The notes under the pieces are model-generated. The model saw only the letters and a list, made by a program, of their open reading frames with translations. It was not told the DNA's origin and did not search any database. The position numbers were made by a program, and so were the translations under genes. Below, piece by piece: positions 11,780-23,219 of a DNA stretch of 64,000 nucleotides; within the stretch, counting starts at the first letter, position 1; each line of letters opens with the position of its first letter. Source of the DNA: Tenrec ecaudatus (taxonomy: Eukaryota > Chordata > Mammalia > Afrosoricida > Tenrecidae); NCBI RefSeq assembly GCF_050624435.1, contig NC_134538.1:119372437-119436436 (forward strand), given 5' to 3'.

Positions 11780-12872
11780 TTCTGGTTTAATTAATTTTTT
11801 CCTTTAATTTTTAAAGATGCCAAATAGAAGGCAAAGGTAGGGGAGGCCTTGCTGCCATGGGAGGTGGTGCTGATCTAGGGCTCTGAAGCTAGGCTATGCG
11901 TGGGGAATGTATAGATCAAGCACACACTCTCCCTGCTCCCTGAAACCCTGAGTGCTGAGCTAGTAGGCAGAAGCAGGCACAAAGGGAAGTGCATGGCAGC
12001 AGCATGAGGCACCTTCTCTGCCTGCCCTCTCCCTCTACCACCCCTCCTGCGCTGGTAGGGACAGGCTGGAACAGCAAGATAGTGGAAGTGCTCAGAGCAT
12101 TCATGGCATGGGCTGGCCCATGAGCAGGCAGAGGTGGTACAGGTGGGAAGTGAAGGGCAGGGGCATGAGCCTCCTATGCTGGTGGTGGGACTGGGGCAGC
12201 AAGGTTGAGTGTTCCGGAACGCTGTTGGTCCTTAGTGCTGCAGTAACATGGGCTAGCTGGGAGCGGGCAGAAGCATCAAGGGCTCAGATGCCAAGTGGCA
12301 GAGGGAGTGGCAGGGAGTGCCCAGGGCTGCTGGCTCATAGAGTGCACTGCAATGAGGCCACCCAGAAGGGAGCAGAATCAACTCTGGCGGGAGCGGGAGG
12401 GCTGGCAGGGGTAGCAATGGAGGGGTACCAACTAACAATGGAAATGGATCGCCCCGGTCTTAAGTCACATGACCAGCTACAGGTAGACTTCAGGTCAATT
12501 ACTGAGGCCCTAGGTAAACGGAAGAAGAGACCCAAGCCTGGGGGCGGATCACTGCCTTATGGGGAGAGGGGAGCTTCAGGAAAGGGAGAGTTCTCTCCTA
12601 GTGGAGCACGAGTGGCCAGCTGTTTCAGGGGTCCCACCACAGCCGCGTTATTTCTTGAGGGGGCAGTGAAGCAACAACTGGCGTAGAGACACGGCCTAGG
12701 GGTGGCGTGAGTCAAGTGCTGCCGAGGCAGCAGTGGCGGCCACTGGGGCAGCTCAACCTGATGAGCTGAGATATCGCAAGGATCAGATCCAGTCTGTGCC
12801 GCTCACCTGGGCACATTCTTGACCGCCAATCCACTCCTATGTTGCTGCATGTCAAGTCAGCATCCAAGGCTT
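11780..12872 (-). promoter_or_regulatory. L1 5' UTR / degraded internal promoter region
   Basis: This block is clearly richer in G, C and CpG than its surroundings and sits upstream of ORF1 in the L1 orientation, where the internal promoter of a mammalian L1 lies. It ends abruptly at about 12870 where AT-rich unique sequence begins. A 192-codon open frame runs on the plus strand from 12108 to 12686, antisense to the L1. It has no recognisable domain and is discussed as an observation only. Whether any promoter activity remains cannot be judged by eye. Confidence 0.6.
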
Positions 12873-13005
12873 TTTAAAAAGTAAATGCAACTAGTGATCA
12901 AAAGTTTAAGAAACTATTTCTTTATATTTTTCTTCTTATTTTTCTAAATATTGGAACAATTTTCCAGTATATATGCAGTATGAGTTGTAAATACAGACAC
13001 ACAGA
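12873..13005. other. AT-rich flank of the L1
   Basis: Short unique sequence between the L1 5' end and the palindromic element that follows. Confidence 0.4.
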
Positions 13006-13070
13006 GTGCTTAAAAAATTATGTGAAAATATGAAATTAAATAATGGATTTTCCATAAACTTTTTGAAGCC
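13006..13070. mobile_element. Short palindromic MITE-like element, copy 1
   Basis: The left arm tgcttaaaaaattatgtg and the right arm ccataaactttttgaagc are an imperfect inverted repeat around a short AT-rich core. The same architecture is seen at 34590-34660, with related arms (ggcttcaaaaatttgtgg and ccatgcacattttgaagc). This layout fits a miniature inverted-repeat element of mariner type. No clean duplication was identified, so the class is inferred. Confidence 0.55.
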
Positions 13071-14245
13071 TTCTTGCATATATATTTTTAAAATCATATA
13101 TATAAAATACATAATAAATAATGATTTATATACTAATGGAATAACTTTTTTATGCTATCATTTATGTTAATAAAAATTACCTAGGCTATGTATAAATGAT
13201 CTTCTCTAAAAATTGCATACCTGTAACATATCCAAATACACTTCTATTAGACAATGTTCTCTAGGATCACGTGTCAGGATTTACATACAGGAACGTATTT
13301 TATTTGTACTTGCTTGTGCTTTGTTGCTATGTTTGTCAAGTGCAGTTTTCATTATTTAGCTACTTTTTACAGTTATCCTTTATGTTCCTCAATGAAACTA
13401 AATGATTATTTTAATTTGCCACATTATTTAAAGTAAATTCTTTAAGCAAATATAACACCAATTATAATCCTTCCCTTTAACCATCTTCATTTTCCACCCC
13501 AATCTCCAAAGTTATACTTTTAAAAACATCTTTCATCACTCTTCAAAGTATAATTCAAGTTCAGGATCAGTTTTACCACTCACATCTTATTGCAATAAGT
13601 AGAATCAGCAATGGTAATTTTTAAATGGCATATGAAAATAAATGACACTGTGCCTTAATACACTCCACATTGATATTTACTAAAAAATGATCACACTCTT
13701 CTATATTATACAATATTTTTTAACTCATGTCATTATAACAAAGTCACTAAACTCATTAGAAAATAGCTGACTATAAAGAACTTTTTTTTCACAGCACAAT
13801 GAAGGAAAAACAATCTAAATATTTGTCATTGGCTTTCACTCCTCTTTCTTTTCTCCCTTTCTTTTCTCCTTTACTCCACTTGCACTTCATTTTGATAGCT
13901 TCATATTTTCTGATATCGTTAATAATAAGGATGTTCTTAAAGCATGAGTTTTGAAGATAGAGTTTTAAAGGTTTTCTTTAAAATGATTCAAACTTAGATA
14001 AAGAAAGATTAGGTCAGCTTCCATTTACATTAATCTGTCTCCCATCAAGACATTTTCTCGACAATATCTATCTCCCACGTCAACCAATGAAATACTTTGT
14101 AATTTTTCATTATGTTGAGCAATCTTCCTGAAGGAATTGTACTCAAATAAAAATATCTTTCTTTTGAAAATTAATTTATCCTTGTTTTCTGATGAATTCA
14201 CCTTTGGAATTAGCATTTCTAATTAATTTTAAAAATAGATTTGAA
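13071..14245. other. Unassigned AT-rich sequence
   Basis: No gene or repeat was recognised. Open frames here are short and rich in F, K and I as expected from AT-rich DNA. Confidence 0.45.
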
Positions 14246-14247
14246 CA

Positions 14248-15405
14248 TAAATTTCTTTTTAAAAATATAATTTTATTTATTTTATGTTGTTGAGAATAAG
14301 CAAAACGTACACCAAATCAACAGTTTCTACAGTGATCATTTAATGGCATTGATCACACGCTTCTAAATGTGGAGCAATTTTCACCCTCTTTTCTGAATTG
14401 GCTTTCTTTCATGCCCCTAAATTTACTACCCTTTCAGAATCCTATTTAATCTTTCAATTTGCCAATGCTGACTTGATTTCATATATATAGTTCTTAAAAC
14501 AGCATGATGCTCAAACAAGACATTGTTTTTTTAGACAAATGAAATTATTTCTTAGTTTAAATGAATGTTTTTGGTCTGCAGTGTAAAGATTATCTGGGGG
14601 AGTAGTTTCAGAAGTTCGTCTGACTTTCATAATGTCAGAATGTTCGGAGTCCATGAGAGTTTATTTTCGGTTCTGGATTCCCTCTTTTGATTATGAGTAG
14701 TTTATGATTAGATTATGATTATGGAAGTTTGGGTCAAAATGTTTACTCATGGTAGCTGGACAACATCTAAGTTTTCTGGTGTGATACATGGTAAAGAAGG
14801 CAGTAGTTAATGGAGGACATCAGCCACTTATTCCATATTTCCTTACTATCCCCCTGTCCTTCCTCTATTGTTCCTTGTGAAGAGATGCCAAGTGCTTTGA
14901 CTTGGATTGCTGCTTCCCAAGTCTGTAGACCACAGGCACTGTCCATCAAACTAGCAGGTAGAACAAACACACTAAACATGCTAGTAGGCCCTGAAATCTA
15001 AATTTCCAAACCAATAAATCAAATTCTGTGAGGTTTTTGTTATATATAAGCAACCTCAGAAGTAACTCTTATTAGTAATATTTTTGCTATTGCAAATGTT
15101 TCTTTTCTAAAACTTTTGTCAATTCAACATTTTGCCGTTGGATAATTTAATTGACACTAATTGCAGTAATCTGTTATGCCATTTTTTCCATAATCTAAAT
15201 AATATTTTCATCACTGTTAAACCCCTCCCTCACTCCTCTCCCATCCACCCCTGCAACCACTGAAAACTTTGTTCTCCATGTACTTTGTTTTTCTTTTATT
15301 TTTCTGTAGGGGAGATGATACTATAGTTGTACTTTTGTGATTGATCTACTTCATTATGCTTAACCTCTTCCAGTGCAACACCTATCAGCACATTGTGCTT
15401 CATTT
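14248..15405 (-). mobile_element. Older L1 3' UTR, antisense, different lineage
   Basis: Antisense order matches an L1 3' end known from elephant and other afrotherians: tgttgttgagaataagcaaa, then aatcaacagtttctacag, then aaagattatctgggggagta, then catgctagtaggccctgaaa, then ctccctcactcctctcccatccacc, then an ORF2-proximal stretch around 15310-15400 (ttttgtgattgatctacttc). It shares no sequence with the 3' UTR at 4.4-6.6 kb, so two L1 lineages with different 3' UTRs are present. Divergence is high, suggesting an older insertion. The upstream part of the element is missing. Confidence 0.72.
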
Positions 15406-15837
15406 AAACTTAAATCTACTATTATCAACACCTAAAGATCATTGGAAATATATTTTATAGAAATGTATTTATTTAATTTATTACATTTTGATTAGGAGAT
15501 TACATGTTCACTACTGGAATTTATTTGGATGCCGAAAAGTAAATCATATTGGAAGTTATAGGTGTGAATGCTAGGTTAAATGCAGTGTGTTATGCACAAA
15601 TAGAATGTTCAAAGTAACAAATGTAGAGTTGAGAGTGGGGAATTGATTGTAGATGCATGCATAGGATGCAGGAAAGTAGCAGCACTTGAAACTGAAGTGA
15701 AAATAGCAGAATATCTCTTGCTTATATTCCTCATCTAGATTCCTGATATCTAGTGTCATATACAGTGTCTATTATTATATCTTCTAAGCTGAAAACAGTT
15801 TCCTTCTTTGTTAGATATGAATTTGTGCCTCCTAAAT
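15406..15837. other. Unassigned sequence
   Basis: Nothing recognisable; it separates the old L1 3' UTR from the first RTE segment. Confidence 0.4.
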
Positions 15838-16573
15838 CCTAATGATCTTTTTCTTTTGTAATTCATGTTCAATGCATCAAGTCTGTTCTTGAGATGTTCT
15901 CAGAATTCAGATGGGATCAACTCAAGGTCATATTTTGTCTCTCAGGCATATGTTTTAATTTACCTCAGCTTCCACCTGAACTCAGGCCCGGCCTCATTTT
16001 AGCTACTGTTATTGAACTTCTCCATTGTTTCGTCCCCCAAGTGTTGTCAATTTGATTATTGTGTATTCCATCTGAAGAAGTCCATGTTATAATCACCTTT
16101 TGTGTTGTTGCAAAAAGGTATTTTCAAAGAAGAAGTTTTTGGTTTTGCAAAATTCAATCATGCAATCTCCAGTTTTATTTCTATCACCAACACCATATTT
16201 TCCAACTAATAATCCGTACAGTTTGTTTCCACATTTGGATTCCAGTTGCCAATAATGATCAATTCATCTTGATTGCATGCTTGATCAATTTAAGACTGAA
16301 GATATTGGTAGAACTCTTGAATTTCTGCTTCACTAGGTTTAGTTGTTGGTGTGTAAATTGGAATAATAGTTGTATTGAATGGATTTCCTTGTATACAGAC
16401 AGATACCATTCCATCACAGACAGCATTGCACATTAAAATAGATCTTGAAATGTCTTTTTTTGATGATGGACATGATGCCATTCCTCTGAATCTGCCATTG
16501 CCAGCATAATAAACCTTATGATTTTCTGATTCAAAATGACCAATACCAGGCCTCTTCAGTTCATTGATTCCTG
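15838..16573 (-). mobile_element. RTE (BovB-related) LINE, host copy, endonuclease part, antisense
   Basis: This is the first half of an RTE copy that was later split. Reading the minus strand gives an APE-type endonuclease segment (16290-16616): a stretch with HKVYYAGNGRFRGMAS, then KKDISRSIL, then IIPIYTPTTKPSEAEIQEFY. The canonical RTE phrase at that last place is a 'YAPT' motif with an acidic run. RTE endonucleases nick target DNA before reverse transcription. Its reverse transcriptase half is absent to the left. The copy resumes at 19840 after the inserted element. Confidence 0.83.
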
Positions 16574-19500
16574 TTATTGTTTTTGTTGCTGTTAAGTGCC
16601 ATAGAATCGGTTCCAACCCCTAGGAACCCTCAGCACAACAGAACTAAAGACCATATGGTCCTGTGCCATCCTCACAATCTTTCCAGACCCAAGCTCACTG
16701 TTGCAGCCACTGTGTCAATCCATCTTACTGAGGATCTTCCTCTTTTTTGCTGTCCTTCCACTTTACCAAGCATGATGTTCTTCTCAGAGGACTGGTCTCT
16801 CCTGACTATATTTTCAAAGTATGTTAGACAAATTTTTGCCATCCTTGCCTCCAAGTCACACTCTGACCACATTTACTCCAAGTTAGATATGTTTGTCCAT
16901 GGTACTTTGAGTATTCGTGTCCAGCACCACAATTCAAGTGCATTGATTGTTTTTCGGGCTTCCTTATTCACTGTATAACTTTCACATGCATATGAGACGA
17001 TGGAAAATACTATGGCTTGGGTCAAGCACACCTTAGGCCTCAAAGTAATTTCCATGCTTTTCCGTACTCTAAAGAGGTCTCCTGATTTACCTAACACAAT
17101 ATACCCTTTGATCTTTTGCGCTACCTCCATGAGCATTGAGTGTGGATCCAACCAAGATAAGATCCTTTACAACTTCAAACATTTTGCCATTTATCATGAT
17201 GTTACCAACTGGTCCAGTTATGAGGCTTTTGTTCTTTACATTGAGTCACAAAGCATGCTGAAGGCTATAATCCTTAATCTTCATTAGCAACCCCCTCAAG
17301 CTCTCCTCAAGTTCAGCATCCAAAGTTGTGTAACCTGTACATCTCAGGTTGATAATAAACCTTTCTGCAATCCTGATGCCGCATTCTTCTTCAGATAAGC
17401 CAGCTTCTCTATAGGAATAAGTATGGTGAGATACAACCCCATTGGAAACCTTTCCTGATTTTAAAACATGCAGTATTCCATTCTTATGTTGACTTAACTG
17501 CTTCTTGATCCATGCAGAAGCTCTTCATAAGCACAGTAAAGGGGTCTAGAATTCCCATTCTTTTCAAGGTTCTTAATAATGTATTTTGGTCCAAACTGTG
17601 AAATGCCTTCGCATAGTCCATAAAACACCAGTAAACATCTTTCTGATATGATCTGCTCTGAGCTAAGATTCATCTGATAGCAGCAATGATAGCCCTCACC
17701 CCCATCCTCTTTTAATCAAGCCTGAACCTCTAACAGCTCCCTCTCAATGCAGTGCTGCAACCATTGTTAGATGATGTTCAGCTAAATTTTGCTTGCATGT
17801 GCTATCAGTTATATTATTCTATAGCTGCACATTCTGATGGGTATGTGGACAGATAGAGCTCTTTGGAATGTATACAACTATATATCTTTTCTAGTTAGTT
17901 GCCCAAGTAGCTGTCTTCCAAGTTTCCTGGCGTAGATGAGTGAGCGTGCCCACTGCTTCATGGTTTCAAATGATGCTCATTCTTTACTGAAGCCTTGCTT
18001 TTGATTAATATGTCCAGTGCTGCTTGAAATTCTTCCTTCAGCACCGTTGGTACTTGCCCCTATGCTACCTCCTGAAATGGTGGAATGTGTGCTATGTTTT
18101 TGGTATAATGATTCTGTGTATTCTTTCCATCTTCTCTAAGGCTTCCTGCATCATCCAATATTTTGCCCATAGAATCTTTCAAGGTTGCAATTCAAGGTTT
18201 GAATATTTTCAGTGTCAGATATGCTAAGTTTGTTCTGCCCCTTTTGCTTTCTCATTCTGGGTCTTTACACATTTAATATTTTTTTTGTCTTTGTCTTCTC
18301 AAGCTTCCATTTGAAATATTCTGTTAAGCTCTTTGACTTCATCTTTTTGGTCACTTGCTTTAGTTACTCTATGATTAAGATGTCCTCTCACAGTTCATTA
18401 GGTCTCTGCTATTAGTGTTCAATGCTGAAACTCTTTTCTTGAGATGATCTGGAATTTCAGGTGGGATACGCTCAAGGTTTTATTTTGGCTCTCAGGGACT
18501 TGTTCCAATTTTCTTCAGCTATATCCTGAACTTACATATGAGCAAATGTTCTGATCCACAATCTGTCCCTGGCCTGGTTTTAGCTGCTGATATTGAGGTT
18601 CTCAATCATATCTTCCCACAGATATAGTCTATTTTATTTCTGTGTATTACATCTGGGAAAATGCATATGCATAGTCTTTTGTGTTGTTGAAAAGATATAT
18701 TTGTTATGAGTCTTGCAAAATTCTATCAAGAGATCTTCAGCTTCATTTTCTATCACCATGTCCATATTTTCTAACTATTTTTTCTTCTTTTTTTAAAAAT
18801 CATTTTATTGGGGCTCATACAACTCTTATCAAAATCCATACATACATCAATTGTGTAAAGTACATTCGGTGCCCTTATCATTCTCAAATCATTTGCTTTC
18901 CATTTAAGCCCCTGGCATCAGCTCCTCATTTTCCCCTCCCTCACTGCTCCCCTCTCCCTCATGAACCCTTGATAATTTATAAATTATTATTTTGTCATAT
19001 TGCATTTCCATCACCAATATTTTTCAGTGCATCTTGATTGCATATTCAATCTATTTCAGACTGAAGTATGGGGTAGAATTCTTCTTTATCACCAGCTTTT
19101 GTGGTTAGTGCATAAACTTGATAAATGATTACATTGATTGAATTTCCTTGATGGTGGATAGATCAAATCCTATCACAGACAGTATTTTATTCATGATGGA
19201 TTTTACAATGTCGTTTTTATAATGAATGCCAAGCCACTCCTTGGGATTGTGTTATTCCCAACACAGTAAATCAAATAAATTTACGATTAAAAATGCACAA
19301 TACCGGTCCATTTCAGCTAACTAAAGATGAGGAAATTAATATTTATATTTTCCATTGCAGTTTTGACAAATTCCAACTTTCCTAGATTCATACTGAGCTC
19401 CACATTCTTATCCTTAGCAGATTTTTCCAGTGGTTTCTCCTTATCTTGAGTTGTGCCCCATCAGCCATCAAAGGTCCAGAAGGATTCTCTCCCACAGGTT

Positions 19501-19839
19501 TTATCCAACTCAGGTTACCGTGGTCAACTCCATTCTCAGAAATCAGCTGTGAAACCTGAGGGTCTCATCCTCTGGCACTCCTGTGACAATGTCCTGTTTT
19601 ATTTTATTGGGCCTTCAGCATCTGGCAATGTTTCAAAACTACGCGTATGGTTTTCAGCAACTACTCCGTCCATCGTTGGGAGCTGAGTCCTTCTGATTTG
19701 TCTGTTCTGACTCTGGAGCCCCCACTGACACCTGGGCACTTTTGGTGACCCTCCTGGCATTCATGAGAGCAGTGGTGCAGCTTTCAGCACCACAGCATGC
19801 AAGCCACCACAGTACGACACATTGGCAGACAAGTGATGG
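16574..19839 (-). mobile_element. Near-full-length RTE LINE nested in the host RTE, antisense
   Basis: The element's 3' end is at about 16575 (gttgctgttaagtgcc, then ggttccaacccctaggaac), the antisense form of the RTE tail shared with AfroSINE. The C-terminus of the polymerase follows at 16672-17151 (NIMLGKVEGQQKRGRSSVRW, and upstream a stretch ending LELWCWTRILKVPW). Reverse transcriptase lies at about 17.2-18.2 kb and endonuclease at 18.6-19.4 kb. The 5' end is at about 19839 (ccaccacagtacgacacattggcagacaag on the plus strand, which recurs at the host 5' end). The residues aligned with the YADD catalytic motif near 17.33 kb are no longer YADD. An L1 tail is inserted at about 18778-19000. 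Confidence 0.85.
18778..19000 (-). mobile_element. L1 3' fragment inside the nested RTE
   Basis: A T-rich run then atcattttattggggctcatacaac marks the L1 3' end in antisense. It continues to gataatttataaattattattttgtc, after which the RTE endonuclease sequence resumes with gcatttccatcaccaatat. This is the third level of nesting at this locus. Confidence 0.85.
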
Positions 19840-20392
19840 CCACTAATACCCCGAATGCCAATGTTTATGCATGCCATTTTATTTTCTACCATGTCCAGTA
19901 TTCCTAGATCCATACTTAGTGCATTCCAAGTGTCTATTAGTAATTGACATTTGCAGCTGTTTATTCTCTTTTTGAATCATGCTCCATCAACAAATGGCAG
20001 TCCCAAAGACCCTACTCCCAAGTGCGTTTTCCATCCATGTAATTATGATGGAGTTTACTTTGAGAAAGCAGCTCTTCCTCCCTCGTATTTTGAGTGTTTT
20101 CTCCCTTGATGGCTCATCTTCTGTCACTGTCTCTGACAATGGTGTGCTTCTATTTATGAGGTTTCGGTATCTAAGAAAGTTTTGATGCTATTCATCTTAT
20201 TTTCAACGGCTACTTTCTCAGAAGTGGACAGCCTGTTTCTTCTTCATTGTCACTTCTTATTCTGGGAGCTCTGCTGAAACCAGGTCATTTTGGGTGACTC
20301 TGCTGGTGTGTTTGAAACACCGGTGACATCTCTTCCAGTATAACAGCCACATACAAGCTACAGCAGTCTGACAAACTGACAGACAAGTGGTG
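19840..20392 (-). mobile_element. RTE LINE, host copy, 5' part, antisense
   Basis: The host RTE interrupted at 16573 resumes here: ccactaataccccgaatgcc repeats the consensus stretch that also precedes the insertion (cattgattcctg at about 16562), as expected for a diverged target-site duplication. It ends at about 20392 with acaaactgacagacaagtgg, the same 5' terminus seen at the end of the nested copy near 19825-19839. Confidence 0.8.
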
Positions 20393-21494
20393 GAATTGCC
20401 TTGTATACATGAGCAATGGGCCATCAATAAAGAAGACTAGAGATCAAGTTATACCTTTGTTGGTGAAGAATGTTTGTGACCAATAGAGTGTGGGCTGGTG
20501 GGGAACTAGAAAGGTAAATATGAAGCTTTTGCTGACCTTGAGGGGCTCATTTTTGTACAGCTGGATTCACCAGTTGGATAGAAACCTGTTACAAAACAGT
20601 ATCCAAAGAAGGATTAGGGAGATGAAACTAGGCTACACTGCAACTGATTTCGTTCTTCTAACTTTTAAATTTTCCCTCAAAGCAACTCATGACTTCCTTA
20701 AAAACAATATTTGCTTATAAGCCCTTAGTTCAACAAATCTTATGAGATGGTCAACAGGGAAACTCAGTAGATGTTTCCTGATGATAAAATGTGGAATTTT
20801 GTTGCTATTGAGAAAAATATATTAAGTAGACAATCCTTGAACCAGAAATAGATTATGACTTAATTTATAGTGGTCTTCTTTTTGTAATTTTTGGTCTAAA
20901 CTTTTGTTTTTAAATATATTGAGCTCCTAAAGTTTGCTCTTCATAAGCTTTATTCCTTTTAAACCCTCATTTTTATACAAGTCTCAATCAAGAAAATCAA
21001 GGTTAGATTTGTTATAATCCTTGTAGATAAGTAAAAGAAAAGGGTGAAATACAGTAACATGGTTTGAATATTTTAAATTTTGATTCGGAAGTACTACAAT
21101 TCACCAAATTCTCAGAATTAAAGTTTAAAAATAATGCTTTACAGGTATCTTCAATACACTAGAAGAAACATCTGTTTAAATATACTGCCAATCTGAATGA
21201 GTAGCAGTAGCAGTTAACACAACTAAAGGCAACATCTACAGCCATCCAGAGAAACAATGTGACCCTAGTGAGAAGTGTCACTAACTTTTACCAGTTTAGA
21301 CACAATCTCCTTTTAAAATTGGCATTAAATCGATTGTATTTTCTCCAGACTATATTACTTGAAATGGAGTAGATTGACAATTTGGAGGAATGGTAATGTG
21401 ATTTAATTGACAAATAAAAAGGGAGGAAAATGCATACCTCCTGAGATAATATATTGCGTCTCATGAGTAACAATAAAATAATTCATATACAACA
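20393..21494. other. Unassigned sequence
   Basis: No gene or repeat family recognised. The frame at 20490-20720 has no known motif. Confidence 0.4.
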
Positions 21495-21695
21495 ATGGCA
21501 TGGCGCTCTTGTGGAATGGTGGGTTAAGTATTCAGCTGATAATGGAAAGGTCTGTGGTTTTAACCCAGTAACTACTCTGGGAAAGAAAGATGTGTCGTCT
21601 GCTTCCCTAATGGTTTACAGCCTTGGGGATCCTGTGGAGCGGGTTAACCTGCTTTGCAAGGTGGGACAGACTCAACATACATGGCCATCTCAACA
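21495..21695 (+). repeat. AfroSINE, sense
   Basis: The head cgctcttgtggaatggtggg is followed by aaaggtctgtggttttaacc, the linker gaaagaaagatgtgtcgtct and the block tacagccttggggatcctgt. The 3' tail is strongly altered. This is a standard-length but diverged AfroSINE. Confidence 0.7.
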
Positions 21696-22046
21696 CTGTT
21701 AGTGTTTATGTTGGATGGTCATTGATGAGTAATCATGTGGTATTATTTTAGTGCATGATTTTTTGTTAAAATAAAGAGACACTATCTAGGATTAACAGGC
21801 AAAAATAATGAACACATATATTATATATGTATCACTGTCTGACAGAATCTGAATTAGAAAAGAGTGTTGGATTCATCTCTAATTTGAGCAGTTCTTGGAA
21901 TCTCAATGACAGGGATTTATGCTTCATGTTTATAAGGTCAACTCTTAAGAAAACTAACTGTCCCCTACCACCTAACATTTCCACACCTCAGACTGCCATT
22001 CTAATGACGAGGAAAAATAGCTGTGCTCTCAGGGCAGGAGTGTAAC
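21696..22046. other. Unassigned sequence
   Basis: Nothing recognised between the AfroSINE and the solo LTR. Confidence 0.4.
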
Positions 22047-22891
22047 TGTGGTAGTTATATAATTAGTTGTCAAATTGAGACTGAAGAGTGAAGGGGTGGA
22101 GGTTAGCCTGTCAATTAGGTTGCAGCTTGACCACCTCATTTGGAGGCACTAAGGAGATAATAGCTCACTGGAGGTGGGACAGACACATTGTCCCTGTGAG
22201 ATATTACTGGCGAGTCTGAGAGCTACGCTGATGGCGTCAGAGCCCTGGAGCTAGAGGAGCTATGTGGAGACCCGCACCAAATTCACACCACCACCACTGG
22301 ATCCATAAGACTTTCCACCTGCTGACCTAAGATCATCCTGCATTCAGCATCCTTGCATGTGTTTCATGAGTCTGAAGAGGAATTTATAGATTGGTTTTGG
22401 ACATATGGGCTAATATCCGACTTACGGACTTGATCTGGACTGGGCTGAAGTGTTTTCTCAATATTCAATTGCTCTTGTATATAAAGCTATTTTTTATGTG
22501 TATACTTTCTATTTATTAATAAATAAATCATTTTATTGGGGGCCTGTACAACTCTTATCACAATCCATGCATCCATCCATTGTGTCAGGCACATTTGTAC
22601 ATTTGTTGCCATCGTCATTTTCAAAACATTTTCTTTCTACTTGAGCCCTTGGTATCAGTTCCTCATTTTTTCCCTCCCTTCTCCACCTTCCCTCCCTGAT
22701 GTCTTACACTGACTGATGTCTTCCTTTACCCACTTTTCTATTGTCAACCCCCCTGGGAAAAGGCTAGAGGTAGATAACTGTGATCGGTTTCCCCTTTCTC
22801 CCTGCACCTTACCCTCCTGGTGTGGCTACTCTGCATTATACACATATGACTCTCAATGAATTTCTTTCTCTAGTCTACTCAGACTAGCACA
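22047..22891 (+). mobile_element. ERVL-like solo LTR split by an L1 fragment
   Basis: The LTR begins tgtggtagtt, as in mammalian ERVL LTRs, and ends tagtctactcagactagcaca. Five-base flanks are gtaac (22042-22046) and ataac (22892-22896), one mismatch apart, which fits the ERVL target-site duplication. Landmarks shared with the copy at 24751 are gagtgaaggggtggag, gtttcatgagtctgaagagg and cttatggac-like blocks before the polyadenylation region. An L1 tail (about 22508-22838) sits near the 3' end; the LTR sequence around the insertion appears on both sides in diverged form. No internal viral genes are present. Confidence 0.8.
22508..22838 (-). mobile_element. L1 3' fragment nested in a solo LTR
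   Basis: It starts after an A/T-rich stretch with aatcattttattgggggcctg and runs through aaggctagaggtagataactg to tggctactctgcatt. The LTR resumes with atacacatatgactc. Confidence 0.82.
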
Positions 22892-23219
22892 ATAACCAAA
22901 AGGATTTCATCTCAGAGAGAAGAAAGGGAAGATTCTAGCAAAGAATTATGCATAGTTCTTATCATACCACAGTATGTCAATTCTCTAGGAATTTCTAACA
23001 AAACAAACCAACCACAAAACAAAAGTAAATTGTGCTACTAATAATCAGGTCTGCTTATACAAAAAAGATTTTCTATATGAAAATTTAAATTGTTGGGTGA
23101 ACTGTAACATTGTGTTGTATTGACTTATTTGAATATTCCTTTTTATGAAAATCATACTCTCTGAACTCATGCCTCTCTGAAACTGTAGTGCTATGTACTT
23201 ATGTAGAGACCATTTAGGA
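22892..23219. other. Unassigned sequence
   Basis: No repeat or gene recognised apart from the 5-bp LTR flank at 22892-22896. Confidence 0.4.

Larger units (their letters stand above)
4371..12872 (-). mobile_element. Near-full-length L1 retrotransposon, antisense
   Basis: The element reads right to left. A poly-T tract at about 4374-4385 is its poly-A tail. The 3' UTR runs to about 6.64 kb, roughly 2.2 kb. ORF2 remnants span about 6640-10400, ORF1 remnants about 10540-11580, and a GC-rich 5' UTR reaches about 12870. At about 8.5 kb it is longer than typical 6-7 kb mammalian L1s, mostly because of the long 3' UTR. Both ORFs contain stops and frameshifts, so the copy cannot move itself. The flanks share only a short A-rich match (taaaaag near 4350 and 12875), so a target-site duplication is not convincing. 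The same 3' UTR recurs as fragments across the window. Confidence 0.93.

Noticed and set aside
12108..12686. 192-codon plus-strand frame as a protein-coding gene
   Set aside because: It lies in the GC-rich L1 5' UTR, has low-complexity composition with no domain, and stop-poor frames are expected at this GC content.
4350..12885. Target-site duplication of the long L1
   Set aside because: Only a short A-rich match is shared by the flanks, too little to separate from chance.
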